A stretch of 64,000 nucleotides of DNA. Origin: JBKBUF01 sp046290815 (GTDB lineage: Bacteria > Bacteroidota > Bacteroidia > Cytophagales > Cytophagaceae). The notes beneath the pieces were generated by a model. That model was given only the letters and a program-made list of their open reading frames with translations, was not told where the DNA came from and made no database searches. Below, one piece after another: positions 44,893 through 53,207 of the stretch (position 1 is the first letter of the stretch; the number at the start of each line of letters is the position of its first letter). The position numbers were made by a program, and so were the translations under genes. The stretch is taken from assembly GCA_046290815.1 (NCBI GenBank), contig JBKBUF010000026.1, positions 1-64,000 of the forward strand, given 5' to 3'.

Positions 44893-45879
44893 ATGGAAGA
44901 GAATCTAAACTTTTTAAATAACAATGAAGAGCAGCTGCAAAAACTTAATGATGCAGTAAGCAAAATTAAAAGGGAAGTACACAGATTTATTATCGGGCAA
45001 GACCGCATGATCGACCTGATGCTTGCAGCTTTATTTACCAATGGACATATTCTACTTGAAGGTGTGCCAGGTATTGCAAAAACACTTACAGCAAAATTGA
45101 TTGCCCGTTCACTTAATGTAGGATTTTCGAGAATACAGTTCACTCCGGATCTTATGCCTACAGATGTTACCGGAACATCGGTATTCAATCTTAAAACCTC
45201 TGAATTCTACTTCAACAAAGGACCTGTTTTTTCTAACGTGGTACTTATAGATGAGATCAACAGATCTCCGGCAAAAACACAGGCTTCACTGTTTGAAGTA
45301 ATGGAGGAAAGACAAATAACAATAGATGGCACCACACACAAGATGTCTTATCCGTTTTTTGTTATAGCCACTCAAAATCCTATAGAACAGGAAGGGACAT
45401 ATAAACTTCCGGAAGCGCAACTTGACAGGTTTATCTTCAAAATCAAATTGAACTACCCTTCACTCAGTGAAGAAAAAGAAATATTGTCAAGATACAAAGA
45501 CAGTTTTACCTCTGTAGACATCTCGGAACTAAATCCTGTTCGTTCTGCTGATCAAATAAAAGAATGCAGTGCCATCATTGAACAGGTACATATTAAGGAT
45601 GAGCTTGTACATTACATAGCGCAGATAGTATTTAACACAAGAAACAATGGCGATCTCTTCCTAGGTGCATCACCAAGAGCTTCTCTTTCTATTTTAAGGA
45701 CGGCAAAGGCAATCGCTGCAATGAACGGAAGAAACTTTGTTATTCCGGACGATATTCAATACGTAGCCGAGCCGGTGCTTAATCACAGGATTATCCTGAC
45801 ACCTGAAAGGGAAATGGAAGGGCTCACCTCAGAAGATATCATTAAAGGAATAATTCAGAATATTGAAGTGCCGCGATGA
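44893..45879 (+). CDS. MoxR-family AAA+ ATPase
   Basis: 328 residues, standard MoxR size. Walker A is GVPGIAKT (57-64, Lys63), Walker B is in VVLIDEINR, sensor 1 is ATQNPIEQEGTYKLPEAQLDRF, and GASPRASLS lies in the lid domain. MoxR ATPases act as chaperones that insert cofactors or remodel von Willebrand/DUF58 partner proteins. The start codon follows the previous stop directly, and the DUF58 gene overlaps the end by four bases (ATGA), so the five genes form one operon. Confidence 0.95.
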   Translation: MEENLNFLNNNEEQLQKLNDAVSKIKREVHRFIIGQDRMIDLMLAALFTNGHILLEGVPGIAKTLTAKLIARSLNVGFSRIQFTPDLMPTDVTGTSVFNLKTSEFYFNKGPVFSNVVLIDEINRSPAKTQASLFEVMEERQITIDGTTHKMSYPFFVIATQNPIEQEGTYKLPEAQLDRFIFKIKLNYPSLSEEKEILSRYKDSFTSVDISELNPVRSADQIKECSAIIEQVHIKDELVHYIAQIVFNTRNNGDLFLGASPRASLSILRTAKAIAAMNGRNFVIPDDIQYVAEPVLNHRIILTPEREMEGLTSEDIIKGIIQNIEVPR

Positions 45880-47210
45880 AAGGTATTTTTAAAAATCTGT
45901 TCTTAAATCTCAGATTTTTCCTGACAGGAGGAATAGTAGTATTGGCATTTATAATTGCTTATGCCTTTCCGCTATTTCTTTTCCCTGCACTGATACTTCT
46001 GATTGGCCTTGTCGCGGTTCTAATAACAGACATCCTGCTTCTTTTTCTCCAATCAGGGAAAATTATTTGCATCAGAACTACACCGGTGCTTTTTTCGCTC
46101 GGCGCTGACAATCCCGTAACCATTGATATTTATAACGGGATGGGTATTCCTCTAAGAATGTCCCTGGTCGATGAATTACCATTCCAATATCAGGAGAGAA
46201 AATTTAACGCAGACATAAAATTAAATAATGGAGAAAGAAAAAAAATAAATTTTACTTTAAGGCCTGTACAAAGAGGAGAATATTTGTTCGGTAACACCAA
46301 TATATTTCTCAGGTCAGTGATAGGATTTGCTGAAAGAAGGATAATAATTCCTAATGAAAAGCAAACCAAAGTATATCCCTCTGTAGTGGAAATGAAACAA
46401 ATGGAGCTGAAAGCATTTCCTAAAGCTTCGCATTACCAGGGCGTAAAAAAAATCCGACGTTTGGGACACAGCTATGAGTTTGAACAAATTAAAAACTATG
46501 TTTTGGGAGACGATTTCAGAAGTATTAATTGGAAAGCCACCGGAAGAAAAGGTAGTCTGATGGTAAACCAGTATGAAGATGAAAAAGCTCAACAGGTATA
46601 TTGCCTGATCGACAAAAGCAGAGCCATGAAAATGCCTTTCAATAATCTAAGTTTAATGGATTATGCGATTAACACTACCCTGGCTATTTCTAATATATCA
46701 CTTATCAAACACGACAAGGCAGGGCTTATTACTTTTGCAGATAAACCTCACACTACATTAAAAGCTGAAAGAAACCGTTCTCAACTCAAAAAAATTCTCG
46801 ACTCTTTATACAATGAAGAAGAGAAAAATGCAGAAGCAAACTTTGAGGCCTTGTATTTAACTATTAAAAATTTTATCAAAGGAAGAAGTCTGATATTCCT
46901 TTATACCAATTTTGAAAGCCACTATGCTATGGAAAGGGTTCTTCCGATCCTTCGCAAAATAAATAAAACGCATTTGCTGGTTGTCATCTTTTTTGAAAAC
47001 TCCGAAATCAAAGACTTTGCGAGGTCCGAGGTAAATGACCTGGAAGGAATATACTATCAGACTATTGCTCAAAAATTCCTGGAAGAAAAACTCAAAATTA
47101 TGGCTCAGCTTCGCCAGTTCGGCATACAGGCTATCTATACCAGACCGGAAGATTTATCCATGAATACGGTGAATAAGTATCTGGAGCTGAAATCGAGAGG
47201 ACTTATATAA
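45876..47210 (+). CDS. DUF58 protein (MoxR partner)
   Basis: 444 residues. Two N-terminal membrane helices (about 12-60) are followed by an Ig-like segment (about 60-155) and the DUF58 core with GDDFRSINWKATGRKGSLMVNQYEDE (given in parts: RSINWKATGR, LMVNQYEDE). A vWA-like strand with LIDKSRAM comes next. The MIDAS motif DxSxS appears only partly (Asp-Lys-Ser-Arg), so metal binding may be altered. It is the last gene of the MoxR operon. It probably binds the MoxR ATPase at the membrane; the client is unknown. Confidence 0.9.
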   Translation: MKGIFKNLFLNLRFFLTGGIVVLAFIIAYAFPLFLFPALILLIGLVAVLITDILLLFLQSGKIICIRTTPVLFSLGADNPVTIDIYNGMGIPLRMSLVDELPFQYQERKFNADIKLNNGERKKINFTLRPVQRGEYLFGNTNIFLRSVIGFAERRIIIPNEKQTKVYPSVVEMKQMELKAFPKASHYQGVKKIRRLGHSYEFEQIKNYVLGDDFRSINWKATGRKGSLMVNQYEDEKAQQVYCLIDKSRAMKMPFNNLSLMDYAINTTLAISNISLIKHDKAGLITFADKPHTTLKAERNRSQLKKILDSLYNEEEKNAEANFEALYLTIKNFIKGRSLIFLYTNFESHYAMERVLPILRKINKTHLLVVIFFENSEIKDFARSEVNDLEGIYYQTIAQKFLEEKLKIMAQLRQFGIQAIYTRPEDLSMNTVNKYLELKSRGLI

Positions 47211-47239
47211 TTAAGAATTAAGAATTAAGAATTAAGAAT
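47211..47239. repeat. 7-base tandem repeat (TTAAGAA)4
   Basis: TTAAGAA is repeated four times directly after the DUF58 stop codon, followed by AT-rich DNA. One further partial copy (GAATTAAG) lies near 47253-47260, at the end of the next minus-strand gene. Confidence 0.9.
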
Positions 47240-47248
47240 AAAAAATAA

Positions 47249-47893
47249 TTACGAATTAAGGCCTCTCTGGATATACTTCATTAAATAACCTTCGTTTACT
47301 TCATTTCTTTTCAAAAGCAGTTCTTTCACTTTTATCATTTTCCCGTTTATCAGCATATTGTCATAAGGAGATATTCTGAAAATTTGCTTTCTCATGGATA
47401 ATGCAGCGACGTCTGTAAGGAAATTTTTAAAAGCATGCAGTTTCCACAATGAAGAACCAGGAGTAGAAAGATCGCCGGTTTCCTGACTCGGACCGAAGTA
47501 TTTTTCACTTTCAGGACTTTTCCACCTATGAATACTTCCTGCAGTTTTGAGGCACTCGGATTCGAACTGCCTGCAATAACGCTTGTGATTTTCTGTATTT
47601 ATGCCTTTAATTTTCTCATATAAACCGGATCTTAAAGTCACAGCTCTGTATCGGTTGTACACAGTTTCATCGTCTATTATAATAAAAGCATTTTCAAGGC
47701 GAATATCATATGCAGAAATAACATAAGGAAACTCTTTATTTAAACCCCCAAGATCCTGGTAGACTTCCAGAATGATACTATGATACTCTTTACTGATTAC
47801 AGAAAAGTTTTCATGCGGTTGATAAAAACTATCATCAGCAGCTACGGTATTCTTTCTTAATACATTGGTAATATACTCTTTTAATGCAGCCAC
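47249..47893 (-). CDS. Hypothetical protein
   Basis: 214 residues, soluble, with no signal peptide. Features visible are an N-terminal helix, a strand pair (NAFIIIDDETVYN), a Cys-containing helix (HKRYCRQFESECLK), and a Lys-rich C-terminal helix. I do not recognise a family. The gene stands alone on the minus strand, converging with the MoxR operon. The C-terminus overlaps the AT-rich repeat region. There is no frameshift or unusual base composition, so it is likely real. Confidence 0.7.
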   Translation of the reverse strand: MAALKEYITNVLRKNTVAADDSFYQPHENFSVISKEYHSIILEVYQDLGGLNKEFPYVISAYDIRLENAFIIIDDETVYNRYRAVTLRSGLYEKIKGINTENHKRYCRQFESECLKTAGSIHRWKSPESEKYFGPSQETGDLSTPGSSLWKLHAFKNFLTDVAALSMRKQIFRISPYDNMLINGKMIKVKELLLKRNEVNEGYLMKYIQRGLNS

Positions 47894-47961
47894 TCAGTTG
47901 GTCTAGATATAAAATTAATTGGTTGTAACATATAACTGTAAGTTAATTGAAAAATAAAAAA

Positions 47962-47996
47962 AGATTGCCTTAAAGAGAAATTTCTCAAGGCAATCT
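47962..47996 (-). terminator. Intrinsic terminator of the PepSY-like gene
   Basis: AGATTGCCTT and AAGGCAATCT form a 10-base stem with a further short inner pairing, followed on the minus strand by a run of T. It lies 26 bases downstream of the stop at 48022. Confidence 0.85.
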
Positions 47997-48021
47997 CCTG
48001 ATATAATTTTAAAGCGCGGTA

Positions 48022-48489
48022 TTAACTATCAATTCTTACGATATTACCCTGCTCGCTCAGATAAAGGTCGGTTCCTCTCAAACCACTCCTCAACTCCATT
48101 TTATACAAAGTAACATCCTCACTCTCTATCTTCTCAATTTCATTTACATTGTAATCTGAATAGGCAGTTTCCTGAAACCCGTCCCTCACCTCCTTGGGAA
48201 CTTCATCCAAAGGAATGTTTTTTGTTTCAGTACTGATCCATTTTCCTTCCTGATCAAACACTGCAGTATATTCCTTTTCTTGCATTGAAAATTCTGCTTT
48301 GTGATAATCAGCTTCATTGCCCCATTCTACTTCTTCCATGTTCACGCCAGGAAATTTGTCAGTAAAAGAACTTTTTACCTCCTTATTAACTTCTTCTCCG
48401 GCGGACTGTCCTTGTCCAAATCCTACATCCTGTGCACTGGCTACATACCCTGCAAATATCAGTGCCACAAACAGAATCAACCTTTTCAT
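48022..48489 (-). CDS. Secreted PepSY-like domain protein
   Basis: 155 residues from ATG at 48489; an in-frame TTG four codons upstream is rejected in favour of the ATG. The signal peptide ends near ASAQ. Two PepSY-like repeats follow: FTDKFPGVNMEEVEW...AEFSMQEKEYTAVFDQEGKW (about 45-85) and the DEVPKEVRDGF...YKMELRSG pattern (about 95-140). Such periplasmic proteins are common in Bacteroidota and often inhibit or bind envelope partners; the substrate is unknown. It has its own terminator. Confidence 0.85.
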   Translation of the reverse strand: MKRLILFVALIFAGYVASAQDVGFGQGQSAGEEVNKEVKSSFTDKFPGVNMEEVEWGNEADYHKAEFSMQEKEYTAVFDQEGKWISTETKNIPLDEVPKEVRDGFQETAYSDYNVNEIEKIESEDVTLYKMELRSGLRGTDLYLSEQGNIVRIDS

Positions 48490-48590
48490 CCTTATAACCA
48501 ATTTTATCTGTTTAACCCTTTACTTTCAAACATCATTAAAATAATGATAGTTGCATATTTTAAAGACAACATTCTTAAAGTAAATAAAAA

Positions 48591-48618
48591 AGCTGCCCCG
48601 AAAATTATCAGGACAGCT
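48591..48618 (-). terminator. Intrinsic terminator of the DNRLRE protein gene
   Basis: AGCTGCCC (48591-48598) pairs with GGACAGCT (48611-48618) with one G.U pair, and the minus strand continues into a T run. It lies 35 bases after the stop at 48653. Confidence 0.75.
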
Positions 48619-48652
48619 ACTAAAAATGAAAATAAAAATATCGGTTAAATAA

Positions 48653-50149
48653 TTAATATTTTACAATCTTCTCAGACCAGCTTCTTTCCCCCTGGAATAT
48701 ATTCAAATAATATACACCTGAAGGAAGATTCTCAATATTCAATGTTGCTTCACCGGAGAACTCCTGTCCAAGTATTTTATCTCCTGAAATATTGTAAAGA
48801 ATCATCTGCCCTTTATCTGAACTTTTTGAAGTCACCTTTACCATTCCGTTTGAAGGATTAGGAGCAACAGAAATCATAGCGGAATTTGCACCTTTGCCCA
48901 ACCCGGAAACTACATCTGAAAAGCATACTTTCAAAGAAGGATGAATTCCTGCATCTGAATGATCACCTGAAGCGAAAATCATCTGACGATAATAAGCAGG
49001 ATTTTTAACACTCAAATGAAATCCATGGTTTCCATGAGTAAGCATGTCTTTCACCAGGCTGGTCACATTAATATCTGTAAAGTTTTGTGTTCCGCTTGTA
49101 GTTGCAGGTAGTTCCACCTCATTAAGACTTGTAACTGAAGGTTTGGTATCGTATGTGACTGTGTATTCCTCCCAGGCAGATGTTACCCTTTTTATCAAAA
49201 CTTCATTTGACCCGGACAATGTTGAATGATTGCCATCTCCTGAACCTGTTCCATGGTACAAAGCTAATGTTGCTTCAGTCACTGTACTACCGGAAGGAAT
49301 AGCATCCAGATTAAAAGCTAATAAACCTTCTTTTCTTCCCTGACTCCCGTCATAGGTCCACTCCATTGCAGGAATATCTCTGTCATGTCCATAATTGGTT
49401 GTATTAGTAGGACCTTTTGAGGTAGTCTGACTGGTAATGTACCATATTGTTGCGTCTTTACCTTTTACACCTGGTCTGTAAAATGCACAGTTGTCAGGAA
49501 CAGTGAACGTTATTTCCAGTTTTGGATGAAGCTCAGGATTACTGTGGTCACCAGATGCAAAGATCATTTTTCTGTAATAACTTTTAGTTTTTATTTCAAA
49601 CATAAACCCATGACTACCTGAAAGATCATCAAGCATATCTTTCACAAGCTCTGTTACGTCTAAATCAGGAAAGTTCTGTGTAGAACTTGTGCTTGCAGGT
49701 ATGGTAACTTCATTTTGAGAAGTAGTACTTGGTTTAGTATTCCAGGTAACAATATTTTCTTCCCAGGCAGAGGTTACTCTTCTGATAAGCACTTCGTTGC
49801 TACCGCTTAAGGTTGAATGACCATCATCCCCTGAGCCAGTTGCATGATACAAGGAAAGTTTAGCGGAAGAAATTACTGCATTTTGAGGAATGGAAGTCAG
49901 ATCAAAATCCAAGAGCGATTGTTTCGTTCCTTCTGAACCGGAAAAAGTCCACTCCATAGCTGGAAGGTCAGTATCGTGTCCATAATTGGTAGTATTAGTT
50001 GGCCCTTTATCTGTAGACTGACTGGTAATATACCAGATTGTTGCATCTTTTCCTTCAACTCCGGGCCTCAGAGTAACAGTAACAGGCGTTTGTGCAAATG
50101 CAAAGCCGGAAATTGCAAATGAGGCAATTGATAGTAATAGTTTTTTCAT
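48653..50149 (-). CDS. T9SS cargo with two DNRLRE domains
   Basis: 498 residues. The signal peptide ends near AFAQ. Two homologous DNRLRE (CBM96-like) domains follow (about 20-210 and 217-408). Each has GKDATIWYITSQ, GPTNTTNYGHD, AMEW, a GSNEVLI[RK]RVTSAWEE strand and a Y[YR][RK][KQ]MIFASGDHS end. A type A sorting tail (about 425-498) has VAPNPSNGM and ENLPSGVYYLNI. DNRLRE/CBM96 domains bind polysaccharides such as alginate in related proteins, so a surface glycan-binding role is likely. No catalytic domain is present. Confidence 0.92.
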   Translation of the reverse strand: MKKLLLSIASFAISGFAFAQTPVTVTLRPGVEGKDATIWYITSQSTDKGPTNTTNYGHDTDLPAMEWTFSGSEGTKQSLLDFDLTSIPQNAVISSAKLSLYHATGSGDDGHSTLSGSNEVLIRRVTSAWEENIVTWNTKPSTTSQNEVTIPASTSSTQNFPDLDVTELVKDMLDDLSGSHGFMFEIKTKSYYRKMIFASGDHSNPELHPKLEITFTVPDNCAFYRPGVKGKDATIWYITSQTTSKGPTNTTNYGHDRDIPAMEWTYDGSQGRKEGLLAFNLDAIPSGSTVTEATLALYHGTGSGDGNHSTLSGSNEVLIKRVTSAWEEYTVTYDTKPSVTSLNEVELPATTSGTQNFTDINVTSLVKDMLTHGNHGFHLSVKNPAYYRQMIFASGDHSDAGIHPSLKVCFSDVVSGLGKGANSAMISVAPNPSNGMVKVTSKSSDKGQMILYNISGDKILGQEFSGEATLNIENLPSGVYYLNIFQGERSWSEKIVKY

Positions 50150-50260
50150 GTAGTTTGTAAATATTTTATTTGGAGGCTGAAGATATAATATGATTCACTT
50201 TAAAATAAATTATCAGATAGGAATTTGATAACAGGATGCAAAAATGACCAAAATTGGCTA

Positions 50261-50296
50261 TTATTAGTCTGCCCGAATTGGGGGACAGACTAATAA
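50261..50296 (-). terminator. Strong inverted repeat, possible terminator
   Basis: TTATTAGTCTG (50261-50271) pairs perfectly with CAGACTAATAA (50286-50296). There is no clear T tract directly after it on the minus strand. It lies 23 bases beyond the stop of the membrane protein gene at 50319. Confidence 0.5.
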
Positions 50297-50318
50297 TTAT
50301 TTCCATAATAAAAGCACT

Positions 50319-50726
50319 CTACCTGTATGCTAATTTTCCTCCGAAATAAGCCATTGGTAAATAGGCTACTGTCAAATCAAGAATCGTAAACCAAAGCGGC
50401 GAAGGCAACATAACCACATTTACACTTCCACCTGCAAGGAATAAGACGCCTACTACCATGCCATAAGTTAATTTTCTGTTGGATGCAATTTTTGCAGCAA
50501 GAAATGCTCCGGCAAATGTCCCCAGAGCGTGAGCAAGAAAAGGAAAAATAAAATGTTTCGGTTGAAAAAGGTGCATGGTAGCTGCCAATCCTTCCATGGT
50601 GGTCACATCTGCACCTTCAGGAGGTGGAATAACGTGACCACTTAACATGATAATGCCCATATTTACAATACTGCCAAAGATAAACCCGGCCAGAATGGCT
50701 AAAATGTTTTTCAAAATTGGTTTCAT
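50319..50726 (-). CDS. Small four-helix membrane protein
   Basis: 135 residues with four predicted membrane helices: LAGFIFGSIVNMGIIML, FLAHALGTFAGAFLAAK, YGMVVGVLFLAGG and LWFTILDLTVAYLPMAY. An extracytoplasmic loop after the first helix (HVIPPPEGADV) is characteristic. Similar uncharacterised proteins occur in other Bacteroidota, but I cannot name the family. It is monocistronic. Confidence 0.75.
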   Translation of the reverse strand: MKPILKNILAILAGFIFGSIVNMGIIMLSGHVIPPPEGADVTTMEGLAATMHLFQPKHFIFPFLAHALGTFAGAFLAAKIASNRKLTYGMVVGVLFLAGGSVNVVMLPSPLWFTILDLTVAYLPMAYFGGKLAYR

Positions 50727-50771
50727 GTGAGTAGAGTTAAGGTTTAATTTAAAGAATGCGTACTTAAAAAC

Positions 50772-51221
50772 TTATTTTAAATTCTTCACTTTATCTATAA
50801 GTACATGAAAATAATTATTGAAAAGGAATTGTAATATAATTCCTGCCAATAAAAGGGTAATATTTTCGGTGTATGTCAAATAGGTTATATCAATAGCGGT
50901 AGAAACTGAATGATTTACATCTGCAGCCTTATGTATAAACAATAAAAATTCCTTAAGCAAAGGAAATATAATATAGATAGGAATAAATAAATACAATAAA
51001 CTTTTAATCCACTTTAAAAATCTTTCAGGGATAAAAAGAAAAGTAACCAGATTTATAATTATGTACACCAATATAACCAATGCGAGGGGAGTTAAGATAT
51101 CTCCTACATAAAAATAACCAATACTATGTAAGACAAAAAAATTACCGGATAAAATTTTCAGCAGAATGAAACCACATTTAAAAAAATAGCTACTAAACAG
51201 CAAAACCACATTTGGAGGCAT
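50772..51221 (-). CDS. Hypothetical membrane protein with start inside a terminator
   Basis: 149 residues, mostly hydrophobic with four or five membrane helices and no recognised family. The ATG at 51221 lies directly after the T tract of the terminator hairpin 51231-51268, which ends the upstream T9SS cargo gene. The actual start may be one of the later GTG or TTG codons. Composition and hydrophobic pattern support a real protein, but the expression signal is unclear. Confidence 0.5.
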   Translation of the reverse strand: MPPNVVLLFSSYFFKCGFILLKILSGNFFVLHSIGYFYVGDILTPLALVILVYIIINLVTFLFIPERFLKWIKSLLYLFIPIYIIFPLLKEFLLFIHKAADVNHSVSTAIDITYLTYTENITLLLAGIILQFLFNNYFHVLIDKVKNLK

Positions 51222-51230
51222 AAAAAAATA

Positions 51231-51268
51231 TTTCTTAGCAGAATTAAAAATATAACTCTGCTAAGAAA
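51231..51268 (-). terminator. Intrinsic terminator of the SBBP protein gene
   Basis: TTTCTTAGCAGA (51231-51242) pairs perfectly with TCTGCTAAGAAA (51257-51268). A run of T follows on the minus strand, 44 bases after the stop at 51312. Confidence 0.85.
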
Positions 51269-51311
51269 TCACAATAACCTTTAGTTACCCAAAAGTAAGC
51301 AGAGAAAAAAA

Positions 51312-53045
51312 CTAATACACCACAAACTTAAATTTCCCCTCCGAATGATCCTTACATTTAACCTTGAGAAAATAAATTCCTTGCTTATAGTTTTGAATAT
51401 CTATGAAAGTTTGTTGATTATTTACTGCTCCAATAGAATATAAAAGCTCCCCTGTGGAAGTCACTACCTGGAGACTTTCAATATCCTTTTCACCAGCGTC
51501 AATATTAATATAGGCATTTGCAGGATTTGGATAAAGGTTAACTTTTAATGCATCGGAATTTCCGGAAGCTGACAAAGAAACAGAACCATTGTAAGAGGCA
51601 ATGAAAGCCTGACCTGTATTGCCACCGCTAAGTGAAACATTAGCAACAGGATGTGGATCAAAATCTGCATTGCCATAAAAATCTCCGGTTACAAAAACAG
51701 AACCATTATTATCAGCAACAATACCAAAGCCATTATCAGCAGGCCCTGTCACTGAAGTAGAACCTATATCAAAGGCCCACCTGAATGTGCCATCGGTGGT
51801 ATATTTTGCGACAAAGGCCTGGTTATTGGAAACACCTCTGGTTGCGGTTGCCTGTGAAGGATCAAAATCTGCGGGTCCCCAAAAACTTCCTGTTAAATAT
51901 AAATCTGAACCGGCAACATCAATATCAAAACCATCTTCGTGAACAACACTGCTTCCTCCTATCTGGAAAGCCCAGACATAAGCTCCGTCTCCTGTATATT
52001 TTGCAACAAAAATATCTCTTGCATTCGAAGGTGCAGTAAGTTGTGCTACACCTCCATTCGGATCAAAATCAACTGTCTGTTCAAAGCCTCCTGTTATGTA
52101 TGCATTACCAGAAGCATCTACATCCACGCCAAAAGAAAAATCATGCTTTCCGGAACATCCCGCGCCAATTGCCCATATATAATTTCCTGCGGTGTCATAC
52201 TTTGCAAGAAAAATATCAAGCAATCCATTTGACTGAACTTTATTCTCCAGTGTGTTACTTGGATTAAAATCTACGTTACCTTCAAAATTACCTGTGAGAT
52301 AAATTTCATTTCCCCGCACTACAAGATCCTGTCCCCCTTCCTCATAAGCAGTACTCATAGTTCCACCCATATTGAATGCCCATTTGAATTTCCCAGTTGC
52401 ATCATATTTGGCAAGAAATATATCTCGTCCTCCGTTACTAATCAGATTGAATACTGCAGATGAAGGATCAAAATCAACTGTTCCCCCGAAATAACCGGTA
52501 ACGTAAATATTATCATCTTCGTCAGTAGCTAACCCGTGTACAATATCCTTGCCGGTTCCACCAATAGGAATCACCCAAACAAATGTACCGTTAGCATCAT
52601 ATTTTGCCACATAGCCGTCTCGCCCTCCTGCACTGTTTATAAATGTACCTGTCTGAAATGTCTGATTCATATGCATGGTTCCGGTATAGTCACCTCCAAC
52701 ATAAATACTTCCGGTCTTATCAGTAGCAAGCGCAAAAGGATAATCATTATCAGATCCTCCAAAGCTAATAGCCCACTTTAAGTTTCCTGATGTTGCATAT
52801 TTTGACAGATACACATCTTTGAAACTGCCACTACCACTTACAGACAAATTGGATGTGGCAGAAGAAGGATCAAAATCGGCGGTACCTCCGAAATAACCTG
52901 TAGTAATAAGATCACCGTTTATGTCGGATGTTATACGCATACCCCTGTCACCTGTGGTAGATGCAATTTTAAATGCCCAATTGTATTGTTGTGCATGCAG
53001 ACAGGTAACAATAATTGTAAAGAGAATTGTAAAGAGGTGTTTCAT
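51312..53045 (-). CDS. SBBP beta-propeller protein with T9SS type A tail
   Basis: 577 residues. The signal peptide ends near LHAQ. About seven to eight SBBP-like blades of roughly 55-60 residues follow (about 20-480). Each has a W[AV][FI] start, an IY[LV]TG[NS]F-like strand and a conserved VDF[DN]P element before a variable loop. A type A sorting domain (about 500-577) has LKVNLYPNPAN and YKQGIYFLKV. It is predicted to be exported through the T9SS and exposed on the surface. The blades suggest a protein- or carbohydrate-binding scaffold; no enzyme signature is visible. Confidence 0.92.
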   Translation of the reverse strand: MKHLFTILFTIIVTCLHAQQYNWAFKIASTTGDRGMRITSDINGDLITTGYFGGTADFDPSSATSNLSVSGSGSFKDVYLSKYATSGNLKWAISFGGSDNDYPFALATDKTGSIYVGGDYTGTMHMNQTFQTGTFINSAGGRDGYVAKYDANGTFVWVIPIGGTGKDIVHGLATDEDDNIYVTGYFGGTVDFDPSSAVFNLISNGGRDIFLAKYDATGKFKWAFNMGGTMSTAYEEGGQDLVVRGNEIYLTGNFEGNVDFNPSNTLENKVQSNGLLDIFLAKYDTAGNYIWAIGAGCSGKHDFSFGVDVDASGNAYITGGFEQTVDFDPNGGVAQLTAPSNARDIFVAKYTGDGAYVWAFQIGGSSVVHEDGFDIDVAGSDLYLTGSFWGPADFDPSQATATRGVSNNQAFVAKYTTDGTFRWAFDIGSTSVTGPADNGFGIVADNNGSVFVTGDFYGNADFDPHPVANVSLSGGNTGQAFIASYNGSVSLSASGNSDALKVNLYPNPANAYINIDAGEKDIESLQVVTSTGELLYSIGAVNNQQTFIDIQNYKQGIYFLKVKCKDHSEGKFKFVVY

Positions 53046-53207
53046 AGTTAAAGATTTAGATTAAACTTTACTTAAAACAAGAAAATTGATTATACGCATC
53101 TGATTATTATTAGTTTAAATAAACTCGACCGGCCTGCCATAAAAGGCCTGAACATCCGTATATTGTCAAAAATTTCAATATTTTTATTTTTAACAGACCT
53201 ATTAAGT

